Origin: Rhynchopus sp. YZ270_cl-10 | Taxonomy: Eukaryota; Euglenozoa; Diplonemea; Diplonemida; Diplonemidae | DNA length: 64,000 nucleotides | Direction of reading: 5' to 3' | Assembly: GCA_964035575.1 (NCBI GenBank) | Contig: OZ037904.1 | Location: 496,001 to 560,000, forward strand | Shown: positions 10,423-22,134 of the stretch, piece after piece | Position numbering within the stretch: the first letter of the stretch is position 1 | How the letters are laid out: every line of letters starts with the position of its first letter | Position numbers and translations under genes: made by a program | The notes under the pieces: model-generated | What the model saw: only the letters and a program-made list of their open reading frames with translations | The model's database searches: none | What the model was told of the DNA's origin: nothing

Positions 10423-12115
10423 TTATGCCTTGGAGGCATCGCGACCAATGACAGCAACAGTGCCGAGACCACCTGCCGCGCAGATGGAGACAACAGCGTT
10501 CTCCTTCTTGGAACGGCGCAGCTCGTTGACAGCGGCAGTCATCACACGCCCACCGGTGGCGGCGAAGGGGTGGCCAATCGCGATGGAGCCTCCGTTAACC
10601 TGTGGGTAGGGTTGGTTGGCAAAGTAGTAAAAAGGGTTGATTGGCTAGGGGTATTTTGAAAATGTTTGTTTTGGAAAGTGCTTTGTGTGTTGAGTGGTTT
10701 AATGCCGAGGGTAATTCTTGTGCAGAATATGGCCCTTTGTGTTGAGTGGCGTTGTAGACGGGTCAGAGAGGAAGGGTATGAGATATACGGATCTTTCTCG
10801 GTTCTCTCGGGGTATGTGGAGGGGGGGGCAGCATACGTTGACGATGTCGCGGTTGATCTTCTTGAGTGCAGGCATGTTCAACCAGCGTTGGCAGAACTCC
10901 TCAGACTCGACAGCCTTGATGGTGGACAGCACCTGTGTTGTTGTGTTGTTGTCGCCATTTTTTTGACATATTGCGATGCATCAATGTGCAACCCAAGCGA
11001 TATTCTGAAGTAGTCTTCTTTCCCCCCAAAAAAACAATAAATAGACAAACCTGCGCTGCGAAGGCCTCGTGGATCTCCCACACATCAATTTCCTCCGAGG
11101 AGAGCCCCGCCTTCTCCAGGGCACGCGGGATGGCGAGGGCGGGGGCCATGAGCAGCTGCGGGTAGGGGTCGATTGCGGCGAAGTCCCACGACTTGATGTG
11201 GCAGTCGATGGGGTAGCCGAGCTCAAGCGCCTTCTCCTCGCTCATGACGAGCATGCAGCTGCCTCCGTCTGTGAGCGCGGAGGAGGTGGCAGGGGTCACA
11301 GTCGCACCCTCAGACTTGCGGAAGGCGGTCTTGAGGGAGGGCATCTTCTTCGCCATGCCGGCGGTGTCGTTCTGGATGAGGTTGTCCGCGGACACCACCT
11401 TGCCGTTCGACGTCGTCGGGTACACCTCCTCCGCGAGGTACCCCTTGTCGCGTGCCGCCTTCGAACGCTCGTGGCTGCGAAGCGCGAAGGCCTCCTGCTC
11501 TTCACGCCCAACGTCGTTCAGCTCCGCCATCAAGTCAGCATGGTACCCCATGGTCTTTCCTGTTGAACGCTCCGCAACGGCAGGCGGCTTGGGCATCCAT
11601 TTGGCAGGGTTCCAGGTGGCCATCTTTCCGAAGTTCTTCAACCGTTGCACAGGAGACCACTTCTTGGGTGCGTAGACGAAGGACATTGCGAGTCCGTGTG
11701 CAGTGTCGCGTGGAAGGGGCAGCTCCGCGCAGGAGAGTGAGTCGCTTCCTCCTGCGATGACGCACTCTGCGTGGCCGGCCTCGATGAGGGTGGCGGCCTG
11801 CACAATGGCGTTCATACCACTGCTGCAGGCCATGGAGGTGGAGTGGCAGGAGATGTGCTTCGGCAGGTTCAGGTCAATCACAATCTCACGCGCAATGTTC
11901 GGTGCAGTGGTCTGCAGCACAACATTGCCCCAGATAAGGTTGTCCACATGCTGTGGGTCCAGCTTCGTCTTGTTCAGCAGACCCTCCACAGCAGACACAC
12001 CCAGGCCCATGCTGTCGGTCTTGTACATCTCACCAAAGGACTTAACAAAAGGGGTACGCGAGCCGTGCACAAGCACAGCACGCCTCATTGTTCTCTTCGG
12101 ATTCAGCTTCGGCAT
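10423..12115 (-). CDS. 3-ketoacyl-CoA thiolase (acetyl-CoA acyltransferase), three exons
   Basis: It cleaves 3-ketoacyl-CoA to acetyl-CoA and a shortened acyl-CoA in fatty-acid beta-oxidation; the reverse reaction makes acetoacetyl-CoA. Exons 11051-12115, 10837-10932 and 10423-10599 are all in phase 0 and give 445 aa. Introns are GTTTGT...ACACAG and GTATGC...CCACAG. The nucleophile cysteine lies in MACSSGMNA, the catalytic histidine in IHEAFAAQ, GHPFAATGGR follows the second intron junction (VNVNGGSIAIGHPF), and the second catalytic cysteine is in ICAAGGLGT. Length and insert pattern resemble the FadI / trifunctional-enzyme beta type more than the short acetoacetyl-CoA thiolases. The N-terminus MPKLNPKRTMRRAVLV could be a short mitochondrial presequence. 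There is no C-terminal SKL; the end is DASKA. Confidence 0.9.
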
Positions 12116-12518
12116 TGTTGCAACTTAAAGGATAAATATACACTGTAAGGGAGGGAGGAAGGGTACAGGAGTAGAGAGTGGGGAGTGTGCTGGTGAGGCA
12201 GCGGCATGCGCACCAGGTGTCCTCTCTGAGGGAAAGCATAAGGATATCAGATGCATATCCGCAGTAAATAAAGTATCGCGCATGAGGAACGTGTCACTAC
12301 GTGGGTTTGGCCTAGGGTGTGCTGGATACGGTCATGGTCATGGTCATGGTCATGGTCATGGTCATGGTCATGGTCATGGTCATGGTCATGGTCATGGTCA
12401 TGGTCATGGTCATGGTCATGGTCATGGTCATGGTCATGGTCATGGTCATGGTCATGGTCATGGTCATGGTCATGGTCATGGTCATGGTCATGGTCATGGT
12501 CATGGTCATGGTCATGGC
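12116..12518. other. Spacer between thiolase and the tandem array
   Basis: About 210 bp of unique sequence lies upstream of the thiolase ATG, followed by the GGTCAT hexamer run. No gene. Confidence 0.6.
12330..12517. repeat. (GGTCAT)n hexanucleotide microsatellite, about 31 units
   Basis: An uninterrupted GGTCAT run of 188 bp directly borders the tandem array. It is open in several frames (HGHG..., HDHD...), which is an effect of the period and not coding. Confidence 0.97.
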
Positions 12519-13134
12519 ATGTGTGTGTGGTGTGGGTGGGGTGCACATACAGTGGGGAAGTCACCAAAAATAAAAACATCATCCTTTTTTGTTTGGGTAT
12601 TGTTTACGACGTTTATCGTTTTTCACGGATGCATTTCCGCTTCTACGGCACACGCCCAAGGTAAGGTGGTTACAACAAACAGTTGCAACCAACAGGGTAA
12701 AAGGGCAGCAACACAACAGCACAGGTAAGTAGAATAAATAAACCGAGATTGAAGAATAAGTTGCCGGCGTCAGGCCTTGCGGCCTATGTTCAGATTGTGC
12801 GGCAAAAAAAGAAGGAACACAAATGCGAACAGGGTCCCTGCAACTACGCTGGGAAGTGTTCTTATGTTTAATAAAAGAGGAAGGTATGTATGTGTAAATT
12901 GCTTTGACAGACGATACTCCACAAAACGACCACAGGGGGCAACGGGAGGTGTGCACGAGGCACAAAGCTGGGGGTGTTCTGCTGCACCACCCGCTCTTGC
13001 ACAACGCAAGGCAGGGTGGTGTGGCGGAACGTGGAAAGGGGTGTGGTCCGTGGAGTGTTGGTGGCGGTAAATATGAGCAGCAATAATAAACAAGAAAAGA
13101 ACGGTAATCACATCACACAGACCATTGCGACAAA

Positions 13135-13848
13135 CTAGATCGCGAGGGGCCACTCGTTTCCGATGCAGACGTGTGCCGGGCACCCACCTGGCTGTGGGCC
13201 AGCGGGGATGCACGTGTTCGGCTGGCACCTTCCGTTCCAGCGGCAGAAGTCGCCCAGCGCTGGGGCCTCGCAGTCGCCCTGAGCCAGCAGCGTCGAGCAG
13301 TCCACAGCAGTGCCGGGGCTGATCGCAAACGCGGCCCACTCCACGTCGCCAAGGGTGTCGAAGGTCTCAATGCCTCCAGGTGCCACAGTCTTCCTGTACG
13401 AGGTCATCCTGTGTGTGAGGCCGCCAGGTGCGCCAGTCACGAAGCTGGGTGCGCAGCGCGAACGTTCCCATCCGTTCGTCATCAGGTACGTGGGGAGGGC
13501 GCCCTTCAGCGACGGGCACGGGTAGCACTCGTACAGGAACACGAATGCGTCGCACGGGCTTCCTGCAGCAGGGCACGAGTAGCGCACAGTCGACCCTGCC
13601 GGGAATGTCTGTCTCGGCACGTCCAGCATGTGTCCCTTCAGGAAGTCGGGCACAGTGCGCAGCTCAGACCCCGCCACATCCGGCCAGGCTGCGATCTTGT
13701 CGTACAGAAACGTGAGGCGGAGTCCTCCTGCAATGTCCGGCACAGGTTCGCCAGCCACCTGGGAAGTGACAAAGGCCTGAGTAGCAGGGTCAACACCGAA
13801 AGCCGTGCCGACGAGGCACATCAACCCGAGTGCGCGCATGGCTGCCAT
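13135..13848 (-). CDS. Secreted cysteine-rich protein, array copy 1
   Basis: 237 aa, family unknown to me. The N-terminus MAAMRALGLMCLVGTAFG is a clear signal peptide with cleavage probably after AFG. The mature part is about 219 aa with 12 cysteines, an even number fitting disulfides. The first half (about residues 19-170) reads like a beta-rich domain with RYSCPAAGSPCDAFVFLYEC and ECYPC. The second half (about 190-237) is a compact cysteine cluster: DCSTLL, GDCEAPALGDFCRWNGRCQ, NTCIP, GGCPAHVC. No membrane segment or GPI tail follows, so it should be secreted or lumenal. The stop TAG directly follows NEWPLAI. Strong multiplication suggests a product needed in bulk, such as a coat, matrix or granule protein; that is inference. 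This copy lies at the array edge next to the hexamer run. Confidence 0.85.
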   Translation of the reverse strand: MAAMRALGLMCLVGTAFGVDPATQAFVTSQVAGEPVPDIAGGLRLTFLYDKIAAWPDVAGSELRTVPDFLKGHMLDVPRQTFPAGSTVRYSCPAAGSPCDAFVFLYECYPCPSLKGALPTYLMTNGWERSRCAPSFVTGAPGGLTHRMTSYRKTVAPGGIETFDTLGDVEWAAFAISPGTAVDCSTLLAQGDCEAPALGDFCRWNGRCQPNTCIPAGPQPGGCPAHVCIGNEWPLAI

Positions 13849-14515
13849 TGTGTGTGAAAAGCGGTGTGTAATGGGGGTGAGGATTCACAGCTGTGTGTGG
13901 TGTGTGTGTGGTGTGGGTGGGGTGCACGTACAGCGGAGAACTCACCAAAAATAAAAACATCATCCTTTTTTGTTTGGGTATTGTTTACGACGTTTATCGT
14001 TTTTCACGGATGCATTTCCGCTTCTACGGCACACGCCCAAGGTAAGGTGGTTACAACAAACAGTTGCAACCAACAGGGTAAAAGGGCAGCAACACAACAG
14101 CACAGGTAAGTAGAATAAATAAACCGAGATTGAAGAATAAGTTGCCGGCGTCAGGCCTTGCGGCCTATGTTCAGATTGTGCGGCAAAAAAAGAAGGAACA
14201 CAAATGCGAACAGGGTCCCTGCAACTACGCTGGGAAGTGTTCTTATGTTTAATAAAAGAGGAAGGTATGTATGTGTAAATTGCTTTGACAGACGATACTC
14301 CACAAAACGACCACAGGGGGCAACGGGAGGTGTGCACGAGGCACAAAGCTGGGGGTGTTCTGCTGCACCACCCGCTCTTGCACAACGCAAGGCAGGGTGG
14401 TGTGGCGGAACGTGGAAAGGGGTGTGGTCCGTGGAGTGTTGGTGGCGGTAAATATGAGCAGCAATAATAAACAAGAAAAGAACGGTAATCACATCACACA
14501 GACCATTGCGACAAA

Positions 14516-15229
14516 CTAGATCGCGAGGGGCCACTCGTTTCCGATGCAGACGTGTGCCGGGCACCCACCTGGCTGTGGGCCAGCGGGGATGCACGTGTTC
14601 GGCTGGCACCTTCCGTTCCAGCGGCAGAAGTCGCCCAGCGCTGGGGCCTCGCAGTCGCCCTGAGCCAGCAGCGTCGAGCAGTCCACAGCAGTGCCGGGGC
14701 TGATCGCAAACGCGGCCCACTCCACGTCGCCAAGGGTGTCGAAGGTCTCAATGCCTCCAGGTGCCACAGTCTTCCTGTACGAGGTCATCCTGTGTGTGAG
14801 GCCGCCAGGTGCGCCAGTCACGAAGCTGGGTGCGCAGCGCGAACGTTCCCATCCGTTCGTCATCAGGTACGTGGGGAGGGCGCCCTTCAGCGACGGGCAC
14901 GGGTAGCACTCGTACAGGAACACGAATGCGTCGCACGGGCTTCCTGCAGCAGGGCACGAGTAGCGCACAGTCGACCCTGCCGGGAATGTCTGTCTCGGCA
15001 CGTCCAGCATGTGTCCCTTCAGGAAGTCGGGCACAGTGCGCAGCTCAGACCCCGCCACATCCGGCCAGGCTGCGATCTTGTCGTACAGAAACGTGAGGCG
15101 GAGTCCTCCTGCAATGTCCGGCACAGGTTCGCCAGCCACCTGGGAAGTGACAAAGGCCTGAGTAGCAGGGTCAACACCGAAAGCCGTGCCGACGAGGCAC
15201 ATCAACCCGAGTGCGCGCATGGCTGCCAT
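14516..15229 (-). CDS. Secreted cysteine-rich protein, array copy 2
   Basis: Same 237-residue product as copy 1, one unit (1381 bp) further on; the promoter spacer 15230-15896 is complete. Confidence 0.85.
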   Translation of the reverse strand: MAAMRALGLMCLVGTAFGVDPATQAFVTSQVAGEPVPDIAGGLRLTFLYDKIAAWPDVAGSELRTVPDFLKGHMLDVPRQTFPAGSTVRYSCPAAGSPCDAFVFLYECYPCPSLKGALPTYLMTNGWERSRCAPSFVTGAPGGLTHRMTSYRKTVAPGGIETFDTLGDVEWAAFAISPGTAVDCSTLLAQGDCEAPALGDFCRWNGRCQPNTCIPAGPQPGGCPAHVCIGNEWPLAI

Positions 15230-15896
15230 TGTGTGTGAAAAGCGGTGTGTAATGGGGGTGAGGATTCACAGCTGTGTGTGGTGTGTGTGTGGTGTGGGTG
15301 GGGTGCACGTACAGCGGAGAACTCACCAAAAATAAAAACATCATCCTTTTTTGTTTGGGTATTGTTTACGACGTTTATCGTTTTTCACGGATGCATTTCC
15401 GCTTCTACGGCACACGCCCAAGGTAAGGTGGTTACAACAAACAGTTGCAACCAACAGGGTAAAAGGGCAGCAACACAACAGCACAGGTAAGTAGAATAAA
15501 TAAACCGAGATTGAAGAATAAGTTGCCGGCGTCAGGCCTTGCGGCCTATGTTCAGATTGTGCGGCAAAAAAAGAAGGAACACAAATGCGAACAGGGTCCC
15601 TGCAACTACGCTGGGAAGTGTTCTTATGTTTAATAAAAGAGGAAGGTATGTATGTGTAAATTGCTTTGACAGACGATACTCCACAAAACGACCACAGGGG
15701 GCAACGGGAGGTGTGCACGAGGCACAAAGCTGGGGGTGTTCTGCTGCACCACCCGCTCTTGCACAACGCAAGGCAGGGTGGTGTGGCGGAACGTGGAAAG
15801 GGGTGTGGTCCGTGGAGTGTTGGTGGCGGTAAATATGAGCAGCAATAATAAACAAGAAAAGAACGGTAATCACATCACACAGACCATTGCGACAAA

Positions 15897-16610
15897 CTAG
15901 ATCGCGAGGGGCCACTCGTTTCCGATGCAGACGTGTGCCGGGCACCCACCTGGCTGTGGGCCAGCGGGGATGCACGTGTTCGGCTGGCACCTTCCGTTCC
16001 AGCGGCAGAAGTCGCCCAGCGCTGGGGCCTCGCAGTCGCCCTGAGCCAGCAGCGTCGAGCAGTCCACAGCAGTGCCGGGGCTGATCGCAAACGCGGCCCA
16101 CTCCACGTCGCCAAGGGTGTCGAAGGTCTCAATGCCTCCAGGTGCCACAGTCTTCCTGTACGAGGTCATCCTGTGTGTGAGGCCGCCAGGTGCGCCAGTC
16201 ACGAAGCTGGGTGCGCAGCGCGAACGTTCCCATCCGTTCGTCATCAGGTACGTGGGGAGGGCGCCCTTCAGCGACGGGCACGGGTAGCACTCGTACAGGA
16301 ACACGAATGCGTCGCACGGGCTTCCTGCAGCAGGGCACGAGTAGCGCACAGTCGACCCTGCCGGGAATGTCTGTCTCGGCACGTCCAGCATGTGTCCCTT
16401 CAGGAAGTCGGGCACAGTGCGCAGCTCAGACCCCGCCACATCCGGCCAGGCTGCGATCTTGTCGTACAGAAACGTGAGGCGGAGTCCTCCTGCAATGTCC
16501 GGCACAGGTTCGCCAGCCACCTGGGAAGTGACAAAGGCCTGAGTAGCAGGGTCAACACCGAAAGCCGTGCCGACGAGGCACATCAACCCGAGTGCGCGCA
16601 TGGCTGCCAT
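15897..16610 (-). CDS. Secreted cysteine-rich protein, array copy 3
   Basis: Product identical to copy 1; upstream spacer 16611-17277. Confidence 0.85.
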   Translation of the reverse strand: MAAMRALGLMCLVGTAFGVDPATQAFVTSQVAGEPVPDIAGGLRLTFLYDKIAAWPDVAGSELRTVPDFLKGHMLDVPRQTFPAGSTVRYSCPAAGSPCDAFVFLYECYPCPSLKGALPTYLMTNGWERSRCAPSFVTGAPGGLTHRMTSYRKTVAPGGIETFDTLGDVEWAAFAISPGTAVDCSTLLAQGDCEAPALGDFCRWNGRCQPNTCIPAGPQPGGCPAHVCIGNEWPLAI

Positions 16611-17277
16611 TGTGTGTGAAAAGCGGTGTGTAATGGGGGTGAGGATTCACAGCTGTGTGTGGTGTGTGTGTGGTGTGGGTGGGGTGCACGTACAGCGGAG
16701 AACTCACCAAAAATAAAAACATCATCCTTTTTTGTTTGGGTATTGTTTACGACGTTTATCGTTTTTCACGGATGCATTTCCGCTTCTACGGCACACGCCC
16801 AAGGTAAGGTGGTTACAACAAACAGTTGCAACCAACAGGGTAAAAGGGCAGCAACACAACAGCACAGGTAAGTAGAATAAATAAACCGAGATTGAAGAAT
16901 AAGTTGCCGGCGTCAGGCCTTGCGGCCTATGTTCAGATTGTGCGGCAAAAAAAGAAGGAACACAAATGCGAACAGGGTCCCTGCAACTACGCTGGGAAGT
17001 GTTCTTATGTTTAATAAAAGAGGAAGGTATGTATGTGTAAATTGCTTTGACAGACGATACTCCACAAAACGACCACAGGGGGCAACGGGAGGTGTGCACG
17101 AGGCACAAAGCTGGGGGTGTTCTGCTGCACCACCCGCTCTTGCACAACGCAAGGCAGGGTGGTGTGGCGGAACGTGGAAAGGGGTGTGGTCCGTGGAGTG
17201 TTGGTGGCGGTAAATATGAGCAGCAATAATAAACAAGAAAAGAACGGTAATCACATCACACAGACCATTGCGACAAA

Positions 17278-17991
17278 CTAGATCGCGAGGGGCCACTCGT
17301 TTCCGATGCAGACGTGTGCCGGGCACCCACCTGGCTGTGGGCCAGCGGGGATGCACGTGTTCGGCTGGCACCTTCCGTTCCAGCGGCAGAAGTCGCCCAG
17401 CGCTGGGGCCTCGCAGTCGCCCTGAGCCAGCAGCGTCGAGCAGTCCACAGCAGTGCCGGGGCTGATCGCAAACGCGGCCCACTCCACGTCGCCAAGGGTG
17501 TCGAAGGTCTCAATGCCTCCAGGTGCCACAGTCTTCCTGTACGAGGTCATCCTGTGTGTGAGGCCGCCAGGTGCGCCAGTCACGAAGCTGGGTGCGCAGC
17601 GCGAACGTTCCCATCCGTTCGTCATCAGGTACGTGGGGAGGGCGCCCTTCAGCGACGGGCACGGGTAGCACTCGTACAGGAACACGAATGCGTCGCACGG
17701 GCTTCCTGCAGCAGGGCACGAGTAGCGCACAGTCGACCCTGCCGGGAATGTCTGTCTCGGCACGTCCAGCATGTGTCCCTTCAGGAAGTCGGGCACAGTG
17801 CGCAGCTCAGACCCCGCCACATCCGGCCAGGCTGCGATCTTGTCGTACAGAAACGTGAGGCGGAGTCCTCCTGCAATGTCCGGCACAGGTTCGCCAGCCA
17901 CCTGGGAAGTGACAAAGGCCTGAGTAGCAGGGTCAACACCGAAAGCCGTGCCGACGAGGCACATCAACCCGAGTGCGCGCATGGCTGCCAT
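17278..17991 (-). CDS. Secreted cysteine-rich protein, array copy 4
   Basis: Product identical to copy 1; upstream spacer 17992-18658. Confidence 0.85.
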   Translation of the reverse strand: MAAMRALGLMCLVGTAFGVDPATQAFVTSQVAGEPVPDIAGGLRLTFLYDKIAAWPDVAGSELRTVPDFLKGHMLDVPRQTFPAGSTVRYSCPAAGSPCDAFVFLYECYPCPSLKGALPTYLMTNGWERSRCAPSFVTGAPGGLTHRMTSYRKTVAPGGIETFDTLGDVEWAAFAISPGTAVDCSTLLAQGDCEAPALGDFCRWNGRCQPNTCIPAGPQPGGCPAHVCIGNEWPLAI

Positions 17992-18658
17992 TGTGTGTGA
18001 AAAGCGGTGTGTAATGGGGGTGAGGATTCACAGCTGTGTGTGGTGTGTGTGTGGTGTGGGTGGGGTGCACGTACAGCGGAGAACTCACCAAAAATAAAAA
18101 CATCATCCTTTTTTGTTTGGGTATTGTTTACGACGTTTATCGTTTTTCACGGATGCATTTCCGCTTCTACGGCACACGCCCAAGGTAAGGTGGTTACAAC
18201 AAACAGTTGCAACCAACAGGGTAAAAGGGCAGCAACACAACAGCACAGGTAAGTAGAATAAATAAACCGAGATTGAAGAATAAGTTGCCGGCGTCAGGCC
18301 TTGCGGCCTATGTTCAGATTGTGCGGCAAAAAAAGAAGGAACACAAATGCGAACAGGGTCCCTGCAACTACGCTGGGAAGTGTTCTTATGTTTAATAAAA
18401 GAGGAAGGTATGTATGTGTAAATTGCTTTGACAGACGATACTCCACAAAACGACCACAGGGGGCAACGGGAGGTGTGCACGAGGCACAAAGCTGGGGGTG
18501 TTCTGCTGCACCACCCGCTCTTGCACAACGCAAGGCAGGGTGGTGTGGCGGAACGTGGAAAGGGGTGTGGTCCGTGGAGTGTTGGTGGCGGTAAATATGA
18601 GCAGCAATAATAAACAAGAAAAGAACGGTAATCACATCACACAGACCATTGCGACAAA

Positions 18659-19372
18659 CTAGATCGCGAGGGGCCACTCGTTTCCGATGCAGACGTGTGC
18701 CGGGCACCCACCTGGCTGTGGGCCAGCGGGGATGCACGTGTTCGGCTGGCACCTTCCGTTCCAGCGGCAGAAGTCGCCCAGCGCTGGGGCCTCGCAGTCG
18801 CCCTGAGCCAGCAGCGTCGAGCAGTCCACAGCAGTGCCGGGGCTGATCGCAAACGCGGCCCACTCCACGTCGCCAAGGGTGTCGAAGGTCTCAATGCCTC
18901 CAGGTGCCACAGTCTTCCTGTACGAGGTCATCCTGTGTGTGAGGCCGCCAGGTGCGCCAGTCACGAAGCTGGGTGCGCAGCGCGAACGTTCCCATCCGTT
19001 CGTCATCAGGTACGTGGGGAGGGCGCCCTTCAGCGACGGGCACGGGTAGCACTCGTACAGGAACACGAATGCGTCGCACGGGCTTCCTGCAGCAGGGCAC
19101 GAGTAGCGCACAGTCGACCCTGCCGGGAATGTCTGTCTCGGCACGTCCAGCATGTGTCCCTTCAGGAAGTCGGGCACAGTGCGCAGCTCAGACCCCGCCA
19201 CATCCGGCCAGGCTGCGATCTTGTCGTACAGAAACGTGAGGCGGAGTCCTCCTGCAATGTCCGGCACAGGTTCGCCAGCCACCTGGGAAGTGACAAAGGC
19301 CTGAGTAGCAGGGTCAACACCGAAAGCCGTGCCGACGAGGCACATCAACCCGAGTGCGCGCATGGCTGCCAT
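18659..19372 (-). CDS. Secreted cysteine-rich protein, array copy 5
   Basis: Product identical to copy 1; upstream spacer 19373-20039. Confidence 0.85.
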   Translation of the reverse strand: MAAMRALGLMCLVGTAFGVDPATQAFVTSQVAGEPVPDIAGGLRLTFLYDKIAAWPDVAGSELRTVPDFLKGHMLDVPRQTFPAGSTVRYSCPAAGSPCDAFVFLYECYPCPSLKGALPTYLMTNGWERSRCAPSFVTGAPGGLTHRMTSYRKTVAPGGIETFDTLGDVEWAAFAISPGTAVDCSTLLAQGDCEAPALGDFCRWNGRCQPNTCIPAGPQPGGCPAHVCIGNEWPLAI

Positions 19373-20039
19373 TGTGTGTGAAAAGCGGTGTGTAATGGGG
19401 GTGAGGATTCACAGCTGTGTGTGGTGTGTGTGTGGTGTGGGTGGGGTGCACGTACAGCGGAGAACTCACCAAAAATAAAAACATCATCCTTTTTTGTTTG
19501 GGTATTGTTTACGACGTTTATCGTTTTTCACGGATGCATTTCCGCTTCTACGGCACACGCCCAAGGTAAGGTGGTTACAACAAACAGTTGCAACCAACAG
19601 GGTAAAAGGGCAGCAACACAACAGCACAGGTAAGTAGAATAAATAAACCGAGATTGAAGAATAAGTTGCCGGCGTCAGGCCTTGCGGCCTATGTTCAGAT
19701 TGTGCGGCAAAAAAAGAAGGAACACAAATGCGAACAGGGTCCCTGCAACTACGCTGGGAAGTGTTCTTATGTTTAATAAAAGAGGAAGGTATGTATGTGT
19801 AAATTGCTTTGACAGACGATACTCCACAAAACGACCACAGGGGGCAACGGGAGGTGTGCACGAGGCACAAAGCTGGGGGTGTTCTGCTGCACCACCCGCT
19901 CTTGCACAACGCAAGGCAGGGTGGTGTGGCGGAACGTGGAAAGGGGTGTGGTCCGTGGAGTGTTGGTGGCGGTAAATATGAGCAGCAATAATAAACAAGA
20001 AAAGAACGGTAATCACATCACACAGACCATTGCGACAAA

Positions 20040-20753
20040 CTAGATCGCGAGGGGCCACTCGTTTCCGATGCAGACGTGTGCCGGGCACCCACCTGGCTGT
20101 GGGCCAGCGGGGATGCACGTGTTCGGCTGGCACCTTCCGTTCCAGCGGCAGAAGTCGCCCAGCGCTGGGGCCTCGCAGTCGCCCTGAGCCAGCAGCGTCG
20201 AGCAGTCCACAGCAGTGCCGGGGCTGATCGCAAACGCGGCCCACTCCACGTCGCCAAGGGTGTCGAAGGTCTCAATGCCTCCAGGTGCCACAGTCTTCCT
20301 GTACGAGGTCATCCTGTGTGTGAGGCCGCCAGGTGCGCCAGTCACGAAGCTGGGTGCGCAGCGCGAACGTTCCCATCCGTTCGTCATCAGGTACGTGGGG
20401 AGGGCGCCCTTCAGCGACGGGCACGGGTAGCACTCGTACAGGAACACGAATGCGTCGCACGGGCTTCCTGCAGCAGGGCACGAGTAGCGCACAGTCGACC
20501 CTGCCGGGAATGTCTGTCTCGGCACGTCCAGCATGTGTCCCTTCAGGAAGTCGGGCACAGTGCGCAGCTCAGACCCCGCCACATCCGGCCAGGCTGCGAT
20601 CTTGTCGTACAGAAACGTGAGGCGGAGTCCTCCTGCAATGTCCGGCACAGGTTCGCCAGCCACCTGGGAAGTGACAAAGGCCTGAGTAGCAGGGTCAACA
20701 CCGAAAGCCGTGCCGACGAGGCACATCAACCCGAGTGCGCGCATGGCTGCCAT
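20040..20753 (-). CDS. Secreted cysteine-rich protein, array copy 6
   Basis: Product identical to copy 1; upstream spacer 20754-21420. Confidence 0.85.
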   Translation of the reverse strand: MAAMRALGLMCLVGTAFGVDPATQAFVTSQVAGEPVPDIAGGLRLTFLYDKIAAWPDVAGSELRTVPDFLKGHMLDVPRQTFPAGSTVRYSCPAAGSPCDAFVFLYECYPCPSLKGALPTYLMTNGWERSRCAPSFVTGAPGGLTHRMTSYRKTVAPGGIETFDTLGDVEWAAFAISPGTAVDCSTLLAQGDCEAPALGDFCRWNGRCQPNTCIPAGPQPGGCPAHVCIGNEWPLAI

Positions 20754-21420
20754 TGTGTGTGAAAAGCGGTGTGTAATGGGGGTGAGGATTCACAGCTGTG
20801 TGTGGTGTGTGTGTGGTGTGGGTGGGGTGCACGTACAGCGGAGAACTCACCAAAAATAAAAACATCATCCTTTTTTGTTTGGGTATTGTTTACGACGTTT
20901 ATCGTTTTTCACGGATGCATTTCCGCTTCTACGGCACACGCCCAAGGTAAGGTGGTTACAACAAACAGTTGCAACCAACAGGGTAAAAGGGCAGCAACAC
21001 AACAGCACAGGTAAGTAGAATAAATAAACCGAGATTGAAGAATAAGTTGCCGGCGTCAGGCCTTGCGGCCTATGTTCAGATTGTGCGGCAAAAAAAGAAG
21101 GAACACAAATGCGAACAGGGTCCCTGCAACTACGCTGGGAAGTGTTCTTATGTTTAATAAAAGAGGAAGGTATGTATGTGTAAATTGCTTTGACAGACGA
21201 TACTCCACAAAACGACCACAGGGGGCAACGGGAGGTGTGCACGAGGCACAAAGCTGGGGGTGTTCTGCTGCACCACCCGCTCTTGCACAACGCAAGGCAG
21301 GGTGGTGTGGCGGAACGTGGAAAGGGGTGTGGTCCGTGGAGTGTTGGTGGCGGTAAATATGAGCAGCAATAATAAACAAGAAAAGAACGGTAATCACATC
21401 ACACAGACCATTGCGACAAA

Positions 21421-22134
21421 CTAGATCGCGAGGGGCCACTCGTTTCCGATGCAGACGTGTGCCGGGCACCCACCTGGCTGTGGGCCAGCGGGGATGCACG
21501 TGTTCGGCTGGCACCTTCCGTTCCAGCGGCAGAAGTCGCCCAGCGCTGGGGCCTCGCAGTCGCCCTGAGCCAGCAGCGTCGAGCAGTCCACAGCAGTGCC
21601 GGGGCTGATCGCAAACGCGGCCCACTCCACGTCGCCAAGGGTGTCGAAGGTCTCAATGCCTCCAGGTGCCACAGTCTTCCTGTACGAGGTCATCCTGTGT
21701 GTGAGGCCGCCAGGTGCGCCAGTCACGAAGCTGGGTGCGCAGCGCGAACGTTCCCATCCGTTCGTCATCAGGTACGTGGGGAGGGCGCCCTTCAGCGACG
21801 GGCACGGGTAGCACTCGTACAGGAACACGAATGCGTCGCACGGGCTTCCTGCAGCAGGGCACGAGTAGCGCACAGTCGACCCTGCCGGGAATGTCTGTCT
21901 CGGCACGTCCAGCATGTGTCCCTTCAGGAAGTCGGGCACAGTGCGCAGCTCAGACCCCGCCACATCCGGCCAGGCTGCGATCTTGTCGTACAGAAACGTG
22001 AGGCGGAGTCCTCCTGCAATGTCCGGCACAGGTTCGCCAGCCACCTGGGAAGTGACAAAGGCCTGAGTAGCAGGGTCAACACCGAAAGCCGTGCCGACGA
22101 GGCACATCAACCCGAGTGCGCGCATGGCTGCCAT
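21421..22134 (-). CDS. Secreted cysteine-rich protein, array copy 7
   Basis: Product identical to copy 1; upstream spacer 22135-22801. Confidence 0.85.
   Translation of the reverse strand: MAAMRALGLMCLVGTAFGVDPATQAFVTSQVAGEPVPDIAGGLRLTFLYDKIAAWPDVAGSELRTVPDFLKGHMLDVPRQTFPAGSTVRYSCPAAGSPCDAFVFLYECYPCPSLKGALPTYLMTNGWERSRCAPSFVTGAPGGLTHRMTSYRKTVAPGGIETFDTLGDVEWAAFAISPGTAVDCSTLLAQGDCEAPALGDFCRWNGRCQPNTCIPAGPQPGGCPAHVCIGNEWPLAI

Noticed and set aside
12282-12728. His-Gly and His-Asp repeat proteins over the hexamer run
   Set aside because: Open frames come from the 6-base period; no coding sequence flanks them.
12770-13339. 189-aa minus-strand frame spanning array spacer and gene end
   Set aside because: Overlaps the real gene in another frame and runs through the spacer; no domain or signal peptide.
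13171-13857. 228-aa open frame on the plus strand opposite every array gene
   Set aside because: Antisense to a gene with a clear signal peptide and cysteine pattern; it is open only because of GC-rich codons. The same holds for all 14 copies.
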